Source: Pseudomonadota bacterium (GTDB taxonomy: Bacteria > Pseudomonadota > Gammaproteobacteria > Burkholderiales > Ferrovaceae). From it: 64,000 bases of DNA. Positions 19,397 to 28,251 of this stretch are shown here, piece after piece (the first letter of the stretch is position 1; each line of letters opens with the position of its first letter). The stretch is taken from NCBI GenBank assembly GCA_021798835.1, contig JAJZBQ010000003.1, positions 124,001 to 188,000 on the forward strand. The letters run 5' to 3'. Below the pieces are notes generated by a model. That model was not told the DNA's origin, did not search any database, and saw only the letters and a program-made list of their open reading frames with translations. The translations under genes were made by a program, and so were the position numbers.

Positions 19397-20768
19397 CTTC
19401 GTCTCCTGCGTTGGGTTGCGCGACGGCGAGAGGCTCCAAACTTGTTCCATGGCGTTCCATGAGTGCCTGTATCCGGAGTTGAAGATGGGGTGAGTCTTCC
19501 ATCGCTCCCGGCAAAAAACTCAGAACCAGTACCACATTACCCCATGCATCCAGCAGAAAAAGTTCCGGAAACCCCGTGGTACGCTCCAGAAACCATGCAC
19601 TCGCAAACGCCGACACGTCCAGAAGGAGTTGTTGGTGCGGTTGACTCAACACCCACCGATCTGCATCCCACGAGAAATCTGTGGCAGACCATTTCAGTTT
19701 GGCCCTGATACCAGCCCCTTTCCCCAATTCCAGCCATCCCTCTTCTCTCTCAAACAGTTCGGCCAGCAGCACTCGTAAGTGCATCGCTCTGACCGGTGTC
19801 GCACGCCAGGGCAAAGGTTGCGTCACTGGCAGCGGTTCAGCCAGCGCCTTGAAAATCTCAACACAAGGAACTTCGAAATGCTCGGCGACCCGAAGGATAT
19901 CGAGTGTCTTTTGACCAGCCAGATAGCGGCGTACCACCTCGTGCCACCCGAGCAACCCCATGGACAGAGAACGACCCGCCTGCTCACCCGAGCGCACTTC
20001 CCCGGTCAGCCCATCATATTTATTGGCATACCCTCTGGGGGTGACCATCAATCCGTGGCGCACAAAGGTAGACGAATTACCGATCAACACGGTCGTCAGC
20101 ATCCCGATCTCCCGATCTGCCATTTCCGCCAATGTAGTCAATTCCACCCGTTGACGCCGCCGGTATGCCGATTTGACCACAGCCACCGGCGTTTCAGGGG
20201 AGCGGTAAGTCAACAGGATACGCTGTGCCTCGACAATTTGCCCGGTACGCCGGCCGCTTTTCGGATTATACAAAGCCACCACAAAATCAGCCTGCCCCGC
20301 CGCTTCCAGACGGCGCGCGATCACCGGCCAGGGAGTCAACAAATCGGATAGGGAAATCGAACAAAAATCGTGCGTCAATGGTGCGCCAACCAGGGAAGCA
20401 CAGGCATTGAAAGCGCTGGCCCCCGGAATCACCTCAACCTCAACGGGATCATCGGGGGTCCAACCCGCCTGAAACAATACCTCAAACGTCGGTCCTGCCA
20501 TGCCATAAATACCGATATCCCCCGACGAGATCAAAGCCACCTTCTTGCCTTCCCTGGCCTGGTCATAAGCCTCGATACAGCGATCCAGTTCCTCGGTCAT
20601 CCCTTTGCGTACCACCGTTTTTCCATCCAGCAAGTCCTGCACCAGTTTGATATAGGTGGAGTACCCAATGATCACCTCGGCTTCCGCAATTGCCGCGCGC
20701 GCACGATGGGTCATGTGTTCCACCGACCCAGGCCCAAATCCCACCAAAAAAATTTTTCCGTGATTCAT
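19386..20768 (-). CDS. cbiH: Cobalt-factor III / precorrin-3B C17-methyltransferase with extra C-terminal domain
   Basis: Residues 1-240 are a tetrapyrrole methylase: [15 protein letters not shown] near the start, [13 protein letters not shown] (~80), [23 protein letters not shown] (~118) and [10 protein letters not shown] (~165). This enzyme methylates C17 and contracts ring C. Residues ~255-460 form an additional domain not found in the ordinary ~240-residue enzyme. Its helix [21 protein letters not shown] and later [20 protein letters not shown] plus [15 protein letters not shown] resemble HutX/ChuX/HemS heme-handling proteins (recognised by eye). B. megaterium CbiH60 is also extended, but by a nitrite-reductase-like Fe-S domain. 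It overlaps cobE-type cbiG by ATGA and the ferredoxin gene by 11 bases. Confidence 0.9.
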   Translation of the reverse strand: MNHGKIFLVGFGPGSVEHMTHRARAAIAEAEVIIGYSTYIKLVQDLLDGKTVVRKGMTEELDRCIEAYDQAREGKKVALISSGDIGIYGMAGPTFEVLFQAGWTPDDPVEVEVIPGASAFNACASLVGAPLTHDFCSISLSDLLTPWPVIARRLEAAGQADFVVALYNPKSGRRTGQIVEAQRILLTYRSPETPVAVVKSAYRRRQRVELTTLAEMADREIGMLTTVLIGNSSTFVRHGLMVTPRGYANKYDGLTGEVRSGEQAGRSLSMGLLGWHEVVRRYLAGQKTLDILRVAEHFEVPCVEIFKALAEPLPVTQPLPWRATPVRAMHLRVLLAELFEREEGWLELGKGAGIRAKLKWSATDFSWDADRWVLSQPHQQLLLDVSAFASAWFLERTTGFPELFLLDAWGNVVLVLSFLPGAMEDSPHLQLRIQALMERHGTSLEPLAVAQPNAGDEDVE

Positions 20769-21169
20769 TCTGTTTCCCTACCCAATACGATGGATACCGT
20801 GACATGCTTGCCATCCGATCCCAGATATTTCATTTTTTCCAGCACCAGGGTTCCCCCCGATCCCGCTGCCAGCAGGGCCGCCGCCTCCGACACAGCGGGG
20901 GTCCCCATGTAGCGCCGGACCACTTCCGAAGGATTGGGCACGGGAACCTGAGCCAACTCAACCGCAGAGAAAAAGCGCAACGGCCAGCCGTGGCATGCAG
21001 CCAGTTCCAGGATAGCGACTTCATCACGCTTGGCATCGATGGTGGCCACACAACTTACCAGGGTACGTTCCACTCCACACAGTTCCAAACCACGGCGTAC
21101 CCCTTCTTGAAGAGTCTCCAATGCCGCGTGTCGGTCACAGCCCAACCCAATCACCACTTCCGTCTTCAT
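20765..21169 (-). CDS. CbiG C-terminal domain / CobE-like protein
   Basis: A 134-residue protein with the CbiG_C pattern: VVIGLGCDRHAALETLQEGV at the start, SCVATIDAKRDEVAILELA (~43), PNPSEVVRRYMGTPAVSEAAAL (~77) and LVLEKMKYLGSDGKHVTVSI (~107). In many bacteria this is the C-terminal part of CbiG; here it is a separate gene overlapping the N-terminal part by ATGA and cbiH by ATGA. It acts around ring-opening and loss of the C2 unit at cobalt-precorrin-5A. Confidence 0.87.
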   Translation of the reverse strand: MKTEVVIGLGCDRHAALETLQEGVRRGLELCGVERTLVSCVATIDAKRDEVAILELAACHGWPLRFFSAVELAQVPVPNPSEVVRRYMGTPAVSEAAALLAAGSGGTLVLEKMKYLGSDGKHVTVSIVLGRETE

Positions 21170-21915
21170 CGATTGTCATCTCGTGGCGGTCGATACACCA
21201 CCAACCGTTCCTCCAATGCAACCCAGATCTCGTCAGGGATCTCCCGTTGGGTAACCCACAGCACCCCCTTGAAACGAGCACAATCCACCGCTTCAAAACG
21301 GTCAAAACAATGGATATTTGCCGGCAACGGCGTAGGGCGAGTCCACCAGTGCGGGGAACCCGCTTCCTGAATAAAAGCGATGGGTTCCTGATTGACCACA
21401 TGAGCCGACACCCGGGTGATATTGATTTTAGGGGCCTCCACCTGCCATCCCAGTTCGCGTCCCAAAATATCCACGGGAATGGTCTTCCCTACATCGGATG
21501 CCGTCGTCAGCACCGCTTCAGCCCCCAATAATCGTGCCAATCGTTCCGCCTGTGCATTGGCCCCGCCCACGTGCCCTGACAATACAGGAATGACAAAACG
21601 TGCGGCATCATCGATCACGATCACGCCAGGATCCTGTTCCTTGGACTGCAGATGCGGGGCGATCAAACGCACCACGGCACCCAGGGAAATAAACAGAACC
21701 AGCGTTTGATAGCCGCCAAACAAGCCTTCCATGTGCTGACTCAGCGGTCCCTCCAGCAGGGTAACCGGTTGGGTCATGGTCGGAACTTCTGCAGCAAACT
21801 TGGCCGTCACCACCAGATGGGCTTCAGGGACCTTCGTGATCAGTTCCAGTGCCCGTTTCAGTCCGTGGCGCGTGATGGCCACCAAGGCCATGGGAGGATG
21901 AGAAGCATGAGACAT
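21166..21915 (-). CDS. cbiG: Cobalt-precorrin 5A hydrolase, N-terminal and central CbiG part
   Basis: A 249-residue protein with the CbiG N-terminal signatures LVAITRHGLKRALEL, LFISLGAVVRLIAPHLQSK (~75), DPGVIVIDDAARFVIPVLSGHVGGAN (~95) and TTASDVGKTIPVD (~138). The last part (ITRVSAHVVN onward) corresponds to the CbiG mid region. The C-terminal domain is encoded by the next overlapping gene, so the hydrolase is made as two chains. CbiG marks the early-cobalt (anaerobic) B12 pathway. Confidence 0.92.
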   Translation of the reverse strand: MSHASHPPMALVAITRHGLKRALELITKVPEAHLVVTAKFAAEVPTMTQPVTLLEGPLSQHMEGLFGGYQTLVLFISLGAVVRLIAPHLQSKEQDPGVIVIDDAARFVIPVLSGHVGGANAQAERLARLLGAEAVLTTASDVGKTIPVDILGRELGWQVEAPKINITRVSAHVVNQEPIAFIQEAGSPHWWTRPTPLPANIHCFDRFEAVDCARFKGVLWVTQREIPDEIWVALEERLVVYRPPRDDNR

Positions 21916-21924
21916 CGAATATCC

Positions 21925-22704
21925 TTATGAGTCAGATGTTTTTTTTCTACAACCACGCTGGACTGCTCCCCGTTGACGCAAAGGATTACGAACCAGCAAT
22001 AGCGACAGATAGTTGACTTTCTGGCCGCGCAAGCGGGAAACCTGACGCTCGATACGCTCTTCCGGTGTTCCGGCTTTTTCCATAAACAGGGCATGGTCCA
22101 GTAAACCGCGTCCTTCAAGCCAATCAATCAATTCATCGAGCAACGGCTTGACTTTCAGCAATACCAGCGTATCAAAATCTCCCAAAACACGATCAAGCCA
22201 ATCGATGCCATAACTGGCTGGAACCAATGCCAGGGTGTCATCGGTATCCGTCAGGGGAAAATTCAAGGCCGCTGCCGCCGCATGGTGTGAGGGAACCCCG
22301 GCCAGGGTTTCAATCACGATCTCCGGATTCAACCCACGCACCGTGCGCGCCAGATGCCCAAAAGTGGAATAGGTGGACGCATCTCCTTCGACCAGAAACA
22401 CCACATCTCTTCCCTGCTCCAATTCACTCAGGACGTGTTGACCCGCACGCAACCAGTATCGGGTGAGGATCTCCGTATCATGAGTCATGGGAAAAATCAG
22501 CGGCATGGCCCCCTCCGGGGTGACCAGACCTGCACGCTCAGCAATACCCAGCGCGTGGCTGGGTGCCCCGCTGCGACGCACCGGGTACGCCCAGCGCCGT
22601 TCTCCACCCTGCAACAAATCCCATACCTGGCGCGTAATCAGTCCCGGATTTCCCGGCCCCAGGGAAGCCCCATAGAGCGTTCCCATGCCTGTCTTCGCAC
22701 TCAT
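21925..22704 (-). CDS. cbiL: Precorrin-2 / cobalt-factor II C20-methyltransferase
   Basis: A 259-residue tetrapyrrole methylase with GTLYGASLGPGNPGLITRQV at the start, DVVFLVEGDASTYSTFGHL (~105), ETLAGVPSHHAAAAALNFPLT (~135) and ALVPASYGID, all typical of CobI/CbiL. The start at 22704 has GTGGAGG a few bases upstream and overlaps the cbiET stop by ATGA. It uses S-adenosylmethionine. Confidence 0.93.
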   Translation of the reverse strand: MSAKTGMGTLYGASLGPGNPGLITRQVWDLLQGGERRWAYPVRRSGAPSHALGIAERAGLVTPEGAMPLIFPMTHDTEILTRYWLRAGQHVLSELEQGRDVVFLVEGDASTYSTFGHLARTVRGLNPEIVIETLAGVPSHHAAAAALNFPLTDTDDTLALVPASYGIDWLDRVLGDFDTLVLLKVKPLLDELIDWLEGRGLLDHALFMEKAGTPEERIERQVSRLRGQKVNYLSLLLVRNPLRQRGAVQRGCRKKTSDS

Positions 22705-23990
22705 TCCTCCACCCTCGGGGTTTTTATCACCGCAACGATCCACACCGGATTCTCCGCCTGCAAGCGGTGCATATCCAGTATGGGACGACTGCGCGCCGCC
22801 TGTAACTGCGTCACTTCCCAGGATAACCCGCAGGCACGCAATACCTCACACGCCAGTGCCAAATTTTCCAGAGTGACGAAGTTCATGACCAACATACCAA
22901 AGTCAGCAAGCCTGTCCAGACAATAGCGCATCAATTCGCGCAATTCCCCTCCTGAACCACCGATAAACACGGCATTGGGCACCGGCCAAGCGTCGAGTCC
23001 CAGCGGAGCCTTTCCCTGAACGAGAGTGTAGTTGGTGACCCGCATGGCAAGACGATTCGTCCCGGCAATGCGCACATCTTCTTCATTTTTCTCGATGGCA
23101 TAGACATGGCCATCGGGACATAGGCGCGCCGCTTCAAGCCCGATGGATCCCGACCCGGCCCCGATGTCCCATACCACACTGCGCTCGGTCAATTGCAACA
23201 GAGCCAGCGAAACCGCCCGAACTTCCCGCTTGGTAATCAATCCCTTGTCCGGTTTGCGCTGATGATAATACGTATCCGGGAAACCAAAACGTATCTGCCC
23301 CGCCGTCTTGTAACGGCGCACCAACACCACATTGGGATCGGCAAAGTGTCGCTGACTGAAATCGGCCACGGGAGCCCAATCGTGTATCCGCTGTTCCGGC
23401 TGTCGCAAACATTCAGCCACCGCCATCTCCACATCCTGCGCCAACCCCTCGCTCATCAACAGGCGTGCCAGACGATCGGGGGTGTTGGCCGGACTGGTCA
23501 GAATCCCGACCAATGAATCCCGTCCCACGGCCTGTAGAACCGGATACAACGCATGTTCCGGTCCGGCACCCATGATCCATTCACCGGAATTGCGAGCATG
23601 GACCGAAACGATCTTCATGTCCTGCCATGGTTGCCCCAAACAGGAACAGGCCAGTTGCAACGAAGAGATATTGGGCAGTATTTCGATGGCTGCTCTCCCC
23701 AATCGTTCAATCAGGTAACTGCCAATCCCGTAACACAAGGGGTCGCCACTGGCCAACACCACCACCCGTCGCCCTTCATCCTGTGCCGTCACGATCCACT
23801 GCACCACTGCTTGCAGGCGACCGGTCAGATCGCGGCATTCCACATCATGAGACAGAATCGCTTGAAACTGCTCCAGTACCCGTCGGCTTCCAATCACCAA
23901 CTGCGCCTCCTGAAGCGCCTGCAAGGCTGATGCCGACAAACCTGCCACGCCATTGTCGAGAACCCCGATGACACGACAGACGTTAGCCAT
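22701..23990 (-). CDS. cbiET: Cobalt-precorrin-6B C5,15-methyltransferase / C12-decarboxylase (CbiE-CbiT fusion, CobL)
   Basis: A 429-residue fusion. The N-terminal CbiE half (~1-205) starts with RVIGVLDNGVAGLSASALQAL and contains VVVLASGDPLCYGIGSYL (~75). The C-terminal CbiT half (~210-425) is a Rossmann methyltransferase with KGLITKREVRAVSLALLQL and VVWDIGAGSGSIGLEAARL (SAM-binding GxGxG). It methylates C5 and C15 and removes the C12 acetate carboxyl. The ATG at 23990 is chosen because CGGAGGG lies about eight bases upstream. It overlaps cbiD and cbiL. Confidence 0.93.
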   Translation of the reverse strand: MANVCRVIGVLDNGVAGLSASALQALQEAQLVIGSRRVLEQFQAILSHDVECRDLTGRLQAVVQWIVTAQDEGRRVVVLASGDPLCYGIGSYLIERLGRAAIEILPNISSLQLACSCLGQPWQDMKIVSVHARNSGEWIMGAGPEHALYPVLQAVGRDSLVGILTSPANTPDRLARLLMSEGLAQDVEMAVAECLRQPEQRIHDWAPVADFSQRHFADPNVVLVRRYKTAGQIRFGFPDTYYHQRKPDKGLITKREVRAVSLALLQLTERSVVWDIGAGSGSIGLEAARLCPDGHVYAIEKNEEDVRIAGTNRLAMRVTNYTLVQGKAPLGLDAWPVPNAVFIGGSGGELRELMRYCLDRLADFGMLVMNFVTLENLALACEVLRACGLSWEVTQLQAARSRPILDMHRLQAENPVWIVAVIKTPRVEE

Positions 23991-25089
23991 GGTCATTCCC
24001 TCCGATACAGGCCAGGGGCTGCCCCTCAAAGTCACAAATACGGACCTGAATGGCAAACTGATCGCCGTAACGCCCTTTCAACGTTGCAATCACCTGCTCT
24101 CCCAATGCCGTATAGAACTCTCGAATCAACCCCAAGGCTTCCATCTGTTCACTGGCAAAACGAGCCATTTCTGATGACCGGATGGCCATGCAAACCTCTT
24201 CCGGTGCGCCTACCCGTTGAGCCAACTGAGCCAGCAGATTGGTATCTACCGGGTTACGGTTGGCATGGGTAATGGTTTCTCCCTGAGCAATTTTGGTCAA
24301 TTTCCCCACCATTCCTCCGATGACAACGCGACGAATCTTTCTTTTGACCACCCGATCCAGTGCATATTTCAGAAAATCTCCCATCTGCACAAAACTGGCC
24401 TGCGGCAGGTCAGGCAATTCGTTCATCACAAATTTTTCCGTCCGCCCCCCGGTCGTCAATACGACGGTTTCAAGTCCCTGATTGGCTGCCACATCGATTC
24501 CCTGAATGACGCTCGCCCGAAACGCCGCCGTGGAATAGGGGTGAACGATGCCGGTCGTGCCAAGAATGGATATCCCTCCGATAATGCCCAGACGGGCATT
24601 CAGCGTGCGCTTGGCCATCACCTCTCCCCCAGGGACCGAAATCGTGATTTCCACCCCCTGGGATTGCAGCGGCTCCCCCGCCACCTGACGGACATTGGCC
24701 TCAATATTGCGCCTCGGTACCGGATTGATCGCCGGCCCCCCGACTTCCAGACCCAACCCAGGCATGGTCACGGTTCCCACCCCCGGGCCACCACGCAAGG
24801 AAACCTGGCCAGGTGCTTCGGGCAACCAACGGACATCTGCCGTCAAGGGAGCCTTGTCGGTCACATCGGGATCATCTCCCGCATCCTTGACAACCACCGC
24901 ATGAGACTGCGCAGACCGGCACCACCCCTCAGTCACCATGAAACGCACCCGTTGCCCATTGGGCAACTCACAGTCAACCACATCAGGGACTTCTCCCTGC
25001 ATCAAACCCAGAACTGCGGCACGAGCTGCGGCTGCCGCACAAGCTCCTGTGGTAAATCCCTTGCGAGTCCCCTTTGGACGCTTTTCCAT
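23983..25089 (-). CDS. cbiD: Cobalt-precorrin-5B C1-methyltransferase
   Basis: A 368-residue protein with the CbiD hallmark KGFTTGACAAAAARAAV at the N-terminus, GGPGVGTVTMPGLGLEVGGPAINP (~100), GIIGGISILGTTGIVHPYST (~168), TTGGRTEKF and VIGGMVGKLTKIAQG (~270). CbiD belongs to the early-cobalt pathway, so its presence decides the route used by this operon. The start is 7 bp after the end of cbiC, and its 3' end overlaps cbiET. Confidence 0.95.
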   Translation of the reverse strand: MEKRPKGTRKGFTTGACAAAAARAAVLGLMQGEVPDVVDCELPNGQRVRFMVTEGWCRSAQSHAVVVKDAGDDPDVTDKAPLTADVRWLPEAPGQVSLRGGPGVGTVTMPGLGLEVGGPAINPVPRRNIEANVRQVAGEPLQSQGVEITISVPGGEVMAKRTLNARLGIIGGISILGTTGIVHPYSTAAFRASVIQGIDVAANQGLETVVLTTGGRTEKFVMNELPDLPQASFVQMGDFLKYALDRVVKRKIRRVVIGGMVGKLTKIAQGETITHANRNPVDTNLLAQLAQRVGAPEEVCMAIRSSEMARFASEQMEALGLIREFYTALGEQVIATLKGRYGDQFAIQVRICDFEGQPLACIGGNDHG

Positions 25090-25096
25090 CAGTCAT

Positions 25097-25771
25097 TCAC
25101 AAAGAATCGCGCGACTGCTGTTCAGCCAGCATCAATAACGCATGAATCGCCGCCACCACCAGCGTAGATCCCCCTTTACGCCCCTCGATCACCATCCATG
25201 GAATATCCGTCAGTTCTGTCAACATGGCTTTTGATTCGGCTGCCGAAACAAAACCCACTGGCATCCCGATAATCAGGGAGGGGCGCACCACTCCCTCACG
25301 CACCAGACGAATCACCTCCAGCAAGGCCGTGGGCGCGTTTCCCACTGCTACAATCGCCGAATCCAGCAAATGGCGGGAATGGGCCTTGCGCATGGCCTGC
25401 ACCGCACGCGTCGTATTTTCTGCTTGCGCTCGAAGGATGACATCGGGATCCGCGATGAACTGGTAAGCAGTCACTCCAAAATGTTCCAGCCTCGGCCGCG
25501 ATAGCCCGACACAAATCATTTCCACATCCGCCACAATGGGCGCTCCGCGTCGCAATGCCGCCTGACCTGCCGCCATGGCATCCGGATGAAAACGGGTTAA
25601 CCCATTGAATTCAAAATCCGCAGATGCATGAATCATGCGACGCACTACCTGCCACTGATCCAATGCGTACGAGTGCGCCCCGGCTTCTGCATCCACCACC
25701 GAAAAAGAATCATTCTCGATACGACGCCCCGCTTCGGTCAGTTGTTCCGTCACCCCCACCACGGTATTCAT
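25097..25771 (-). CDS. cbiC: Cobalt-precorrin-8 / precorrin-8X methylmutase
   Basis: A 224-residue enzyme that moves the C11 methyl group to C12. Signatures are RRMIHASADFEFNGLTRFHP (~45), GAPIVADVEMICVGLS (~77), VGNAPTALLEVIRLV (~145) and IIGMPVGFVSAAESKAML (~168); the catalytic histidine lies in the first. The ATG at 25771 is preceded by GGTTGAGG and follows the cbiX stop after two bases. Confidence 0.95.
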   Translation of the reverse strand: MNTVVGVTEQLTEAGRRIENDSFSVVDAEAGAHSYALDQWQVVRRMIHASADFEFNGLTRFHPDAMAAGQAALRRGAPIVADVEMICVGLSRPRLEHFGVTAYQFIADPDVILRAQAENTTRAVQAMRKAHSRHLLDSAIVAVGNAPTALLEVIRLVREGVVRPSLIIGMPVGFVSAAESKAMLTELTDIPWMVIEGRKGGSTLVVAAIHALLMLAEQQSRDSL

Positions 25772-25773
25772 CC

Positions 25774-26652
25774 TCAACCTACCAGAACCGGGGTACCGGA
25801 ACCTATGGTCTCCGAAGCACCATGATGATGGTGTCCCTCACCATGATCCGCTGCCCATTCGCGGTACTTGCAACCATCGCATTCCATCATCCGAGGTGCC
25901 TCGATGTCTCGTGCCTGCTGCACCCGCTGTTCCAGAAGTTCATAGATTTCTTCTTCAAATCCCAGATAATGGGCCAGACCAAAGCGAATATGCGGATATT
26001 GCTGTTGAAGCGTGGCGTGCTGACGCTTGATACGCGAAATCAGGGTACCCGTAAACAGGTAGTACGGAAGGATGATGATCTGAGACATGCCCAGCGTGAC
26101 TTGCCGCTGAACCACCGATTCCAGGCGCGGAAAAGTGATACCGGTAAACGCAATATCTACCATCGGGTGATGCCCCTCTTCGTACAACCAGCGTGCCATC
26201 TTGGCGACTTCTCCGTTGGCCACACGATCCGATGAACCACGACCCAGCAGGATGATCCCGGTGTTCAGGGGATCAGGGCGATCCATATCCTGCAAGGCAT
26301 GGTCAAGATTACGCTTCAGAATACCCAGTATTTCCTGGTTACTGCCCAAATGCGGACAGTAAATGAACTCCACTTCGGGATGACGCAAGCGCGCATGCTC
26401 AAGGTGCTCGGGAAGTTCCATCTTGACATGACCCGCAGCGTTGAGAATCAAGGGCACCACAAGAACCCGCGCACCATACCGAGCCGCGCGATCCAAGCCC
26501 TGTTCGACCAGAACTTCGGCAAACTCAATAAAACAAACCTCAATGACGCGCTCCGGATGTCTGACTCGCCACTGCTCGGCAAACACTTCAATTTCGCGGT
26601 TTCCCTCTGGATCCCTTGATCCGTGGCCAACCAGTAAAAGAATATCATTCAT
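25774..26652 (-). CDS. cbiX: Sirohydrochlorin cobaltochelatase, long CbiX form
   Basis: Inserts Co2+ into sirohydrochlorin, the entry step of the early-cobalt pathway. From the ATG at 26652 (GGAGAA upstream) it has 292 residues in two homologous chelatase halves. The first has LLVGHGSRDPEGNREIEVF and VPLILNAAGHVKMELP; the second has GIILLGRGSSD and ILPYYLFTGTLISRI. The C-terminus carries MECDGC, an MxCxxC motif, and GEGHHHHG, a short histidine cluster. Both features are known from long CbiX of B. megaterium, where the cysteines bind an Fe-S centre. It overlaps cbiF. Confidence 0.93.
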   Translation of the reverse strand: MNDILLLVGHGSRDPEGNREIEVFAEQWRVRHPERVIEVCFIEFAEVLVEQGLDRAARYGARVLVVPLILNAAGHVKMELPEHLEHARLRHPEVEFIYCPHLGSNQEILGILKRNLDHALQDMDRPDPLNTGIILLGRGSSDRVANGEVAKMARWLYEEGHHPMVDIAFTGITFPRLESVVQRQVTLGMSQIIILPYYLFTGTLISRIKRQHATLQQQYPHIRFGLAHYLGFEEEIYELLEQRVQQARDIEAPRMMECDGCKYREWAADHGEGHHHHGASETIGSGTPVLVG

Positions 26653-27436
26653 GGAATTTCTCCGGGAGTTCTGCTTTCCTGAAACGATGGGTAAAACCAG
26701 GATCATACAATTTCGAGTATGGAATTTCCTGCCATGTCCGAGCACCCAACGCCGGGCTGGCAATGATCATGGCCTGACTGGTGATTTTCTGCTGAAGACA
26801 CAGTTCACGAATTTGGTGCAATGGTCCTCGCACAATCTTTTCCTCTCCCCAAGAGGCTTTCTGCACTACCAAAATCGTGGCATCATCAGACCAGCCCGCC
26901 GCCAGCAAGGCGCGGCGCAACTCCTTGAGCAGGGTAATCGATAGAAAAATACACAGTGTCGTGTGATGGCGTGCCAACTCCTCCAATGCCTCTCCGCTGG
27001 GCATTGGCGTTCGCCCTGCCACCCGCGTAAAAATCACGGTCTGCGTAATTTCCGGCAAGGTCAGAGTTTCTCCCGCAGCGGCAGCTGCAGCCATGGCGGA
27101 GGACACTCCGGGAACTACCGCCCAGGATACGCCGGCCTGATCCAGGGGGCGTGTCATCTCAACCAGCGCGCCGTAGAGACCTGGATCTCCTGTTTGCAAG
27201 CGCACCACCGTGTCATGCTGCTGCGCCTGTTCCACCAACCAGGACACAATGCGATCCAGGGTCATGTCTTTGGAATCACACAACACGCAACCGGGATGCG
27301 CATAGCGCGTGGCCGCCACATCCACCAGGGACCCCGCATACAATACCGCCCCAGCCTGCTCCAGAAGACGAACCGCCTTCACCGTCAACAGTTCCGGATC
27401 TCCCGGCCCGGCCCCCACAAACCAGACCTTACCCAT
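26645..27436 (-). CDS. cbiF: Cobalt-precorrin-4 / precorrin-4 C11-methyltransferase
   Basis: A 263-residue tetrapyrrole methylase from the ATG at 27436; a GTG four codons earlier (27448), directly after the cbiM stop, is an alternative start. Signatures are GKVWFVGAGPGDPELLTVKA, RLQTGDPGLYGALVEM (~80), VVPGVSSAMAAAAAAG (~105) and VIFTRVAGRTPMP (~134). Its 3' end overlaps the start of cbiX by eight bases. Confidence 0.94.
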   Translation of the reverse strand: MGKVWFVGAGPGDPELLTVKAVRLLEQAGAVLYAGSLVDVAATRYAHPGCVLCDSKDMTLDRIVSWLVEQAQQHDTVVRLQTGDPGLYGALVEMTRPLDQAGVSWAVVPGVSSAMAAAAAAGETLTLPEITQTVIFTRVAGRTPMPSGEALEELARHHTTLCIFLSITLLKELRRALLAAGWSDDATILVVQKASWGEEKIVRGPLHQIRELCLQQKITSQAMIIASPALGARTWQEIPYSKLYDPGFTHRFRKAELPEKFHE

Positions 27437-27448
27437 CCCGGCAATCAC

Positions 27449-28081
27449 TCAGAGTGGACGAATACTCGTCTGACAGAAGCGACGCAGCCAATGTCCGGAT
27501 TCCAGACGACCCAGACCGGTCAGCAAGGCCACCGAAATAACCGGCTCAATCAGCACCAGTACCAGATAAGAGGAAGCAAAGGCAAGCCACGCAGAAAATG
27601 CCGTGGGCAGGTCAGAAAGGGATAACCAGAAACCAACCATCAAAGTCACCCCAGAGTAATAACAGGCATCCAGTTTGAGAACCGTGCGCAAGTCAATCGC
27701 CTCCAGACGATGCCCCAGAGTATGATGCACCACCAGCAGCGGCACAGCCAGTGACAGCGTATTCACCCCGAGATGCAGCAGATCGGTAGGTACAAATACC
27801 AACCCCTGAATCAGCAACCCCATCCCAAACCCCATCAGCGTGGGGACAAAACCCAAGGTGAGATATATGGGCATGGCACCAATGAAGTGCAGTTCAGAAG
27901 GGCCCACCGGCCAATGATACATCTGCATCAATCCGGTAAAAAAGATTGCCGCCACCAGCGAGCGCCCGACCATGACAGGCGACTTGAGCCAGGCAGGCAG
28001 ATGCGTCGCCATCAACGTCAGCGCCGCCGCATCCGCGAGAGCGACTTTAGGGGCCGAAAGATATCCAGGTTCAATGTGCAT
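27449..28081 (-). CDS. cbiM: Cobalt transport protein CbiM-like membrane component
   Basis: A 210-residue integral membrane protein of about six helices with an N-terminus beginning MHIEPGYLSAPKV. CbiM proteins normally begin MHIPDGFL, and Met1/His2 help coordinate Co2+ or Ni2+. HFIGAMPIYLTLGF and GLLIQGLVFVPTDLLHLGVNT are further family patterns. The ATG at 28081 has GGAGAA upstream; a longer frame from 28114 lacks this. It is the first gene after the cobalamin riboswitch. No cbiN, cbiQ or cbiO follows, so its energy-coupling partners must be elsewhere or it works alone. Confidence 0.82.
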   Translation of the reverse strand: MHIEPGYLSAPKVALADAAALTLMATHLPAWLKSPVMVGRSLVAAIFFTGLMQMYHWPVGPSELHFIGAMPIYLTLGFVPTLMGFGMGLLIQGLVFVPTDLLHLGVNTLSLAVPLLVVHHTLGHRLEAIDLRTVLKLDACYYSGVTLMVGFWLSLSDLPTAFSAWLAFASSYLVLVLIEPVISVALLTGLGRLESGHWLRRFCQTSIRPL

Positions 28082-28251
28082 GTCGGGTTCTCCACTATCC
28101 GATAAAAAAATCACTCATTCGGCATCGAGAACCCTCAGTGTGACCCAGAAACGGAGATTGCCTGACCGGAAGGATCCCATAAGCACGTTCCCCCACCTCA
28201 GCAACCATCACGCCCTGCCCTCACCCCGTGGCTTCACGACTCCAAACATCC

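Noticed and set aside
28082-28251. Intrinsic terminator in the riboswitch expression platform
   Set aside because: A U7 run is present at 28110-28104, but only a weak stem can be drawn before it, so I did not call a terminator.
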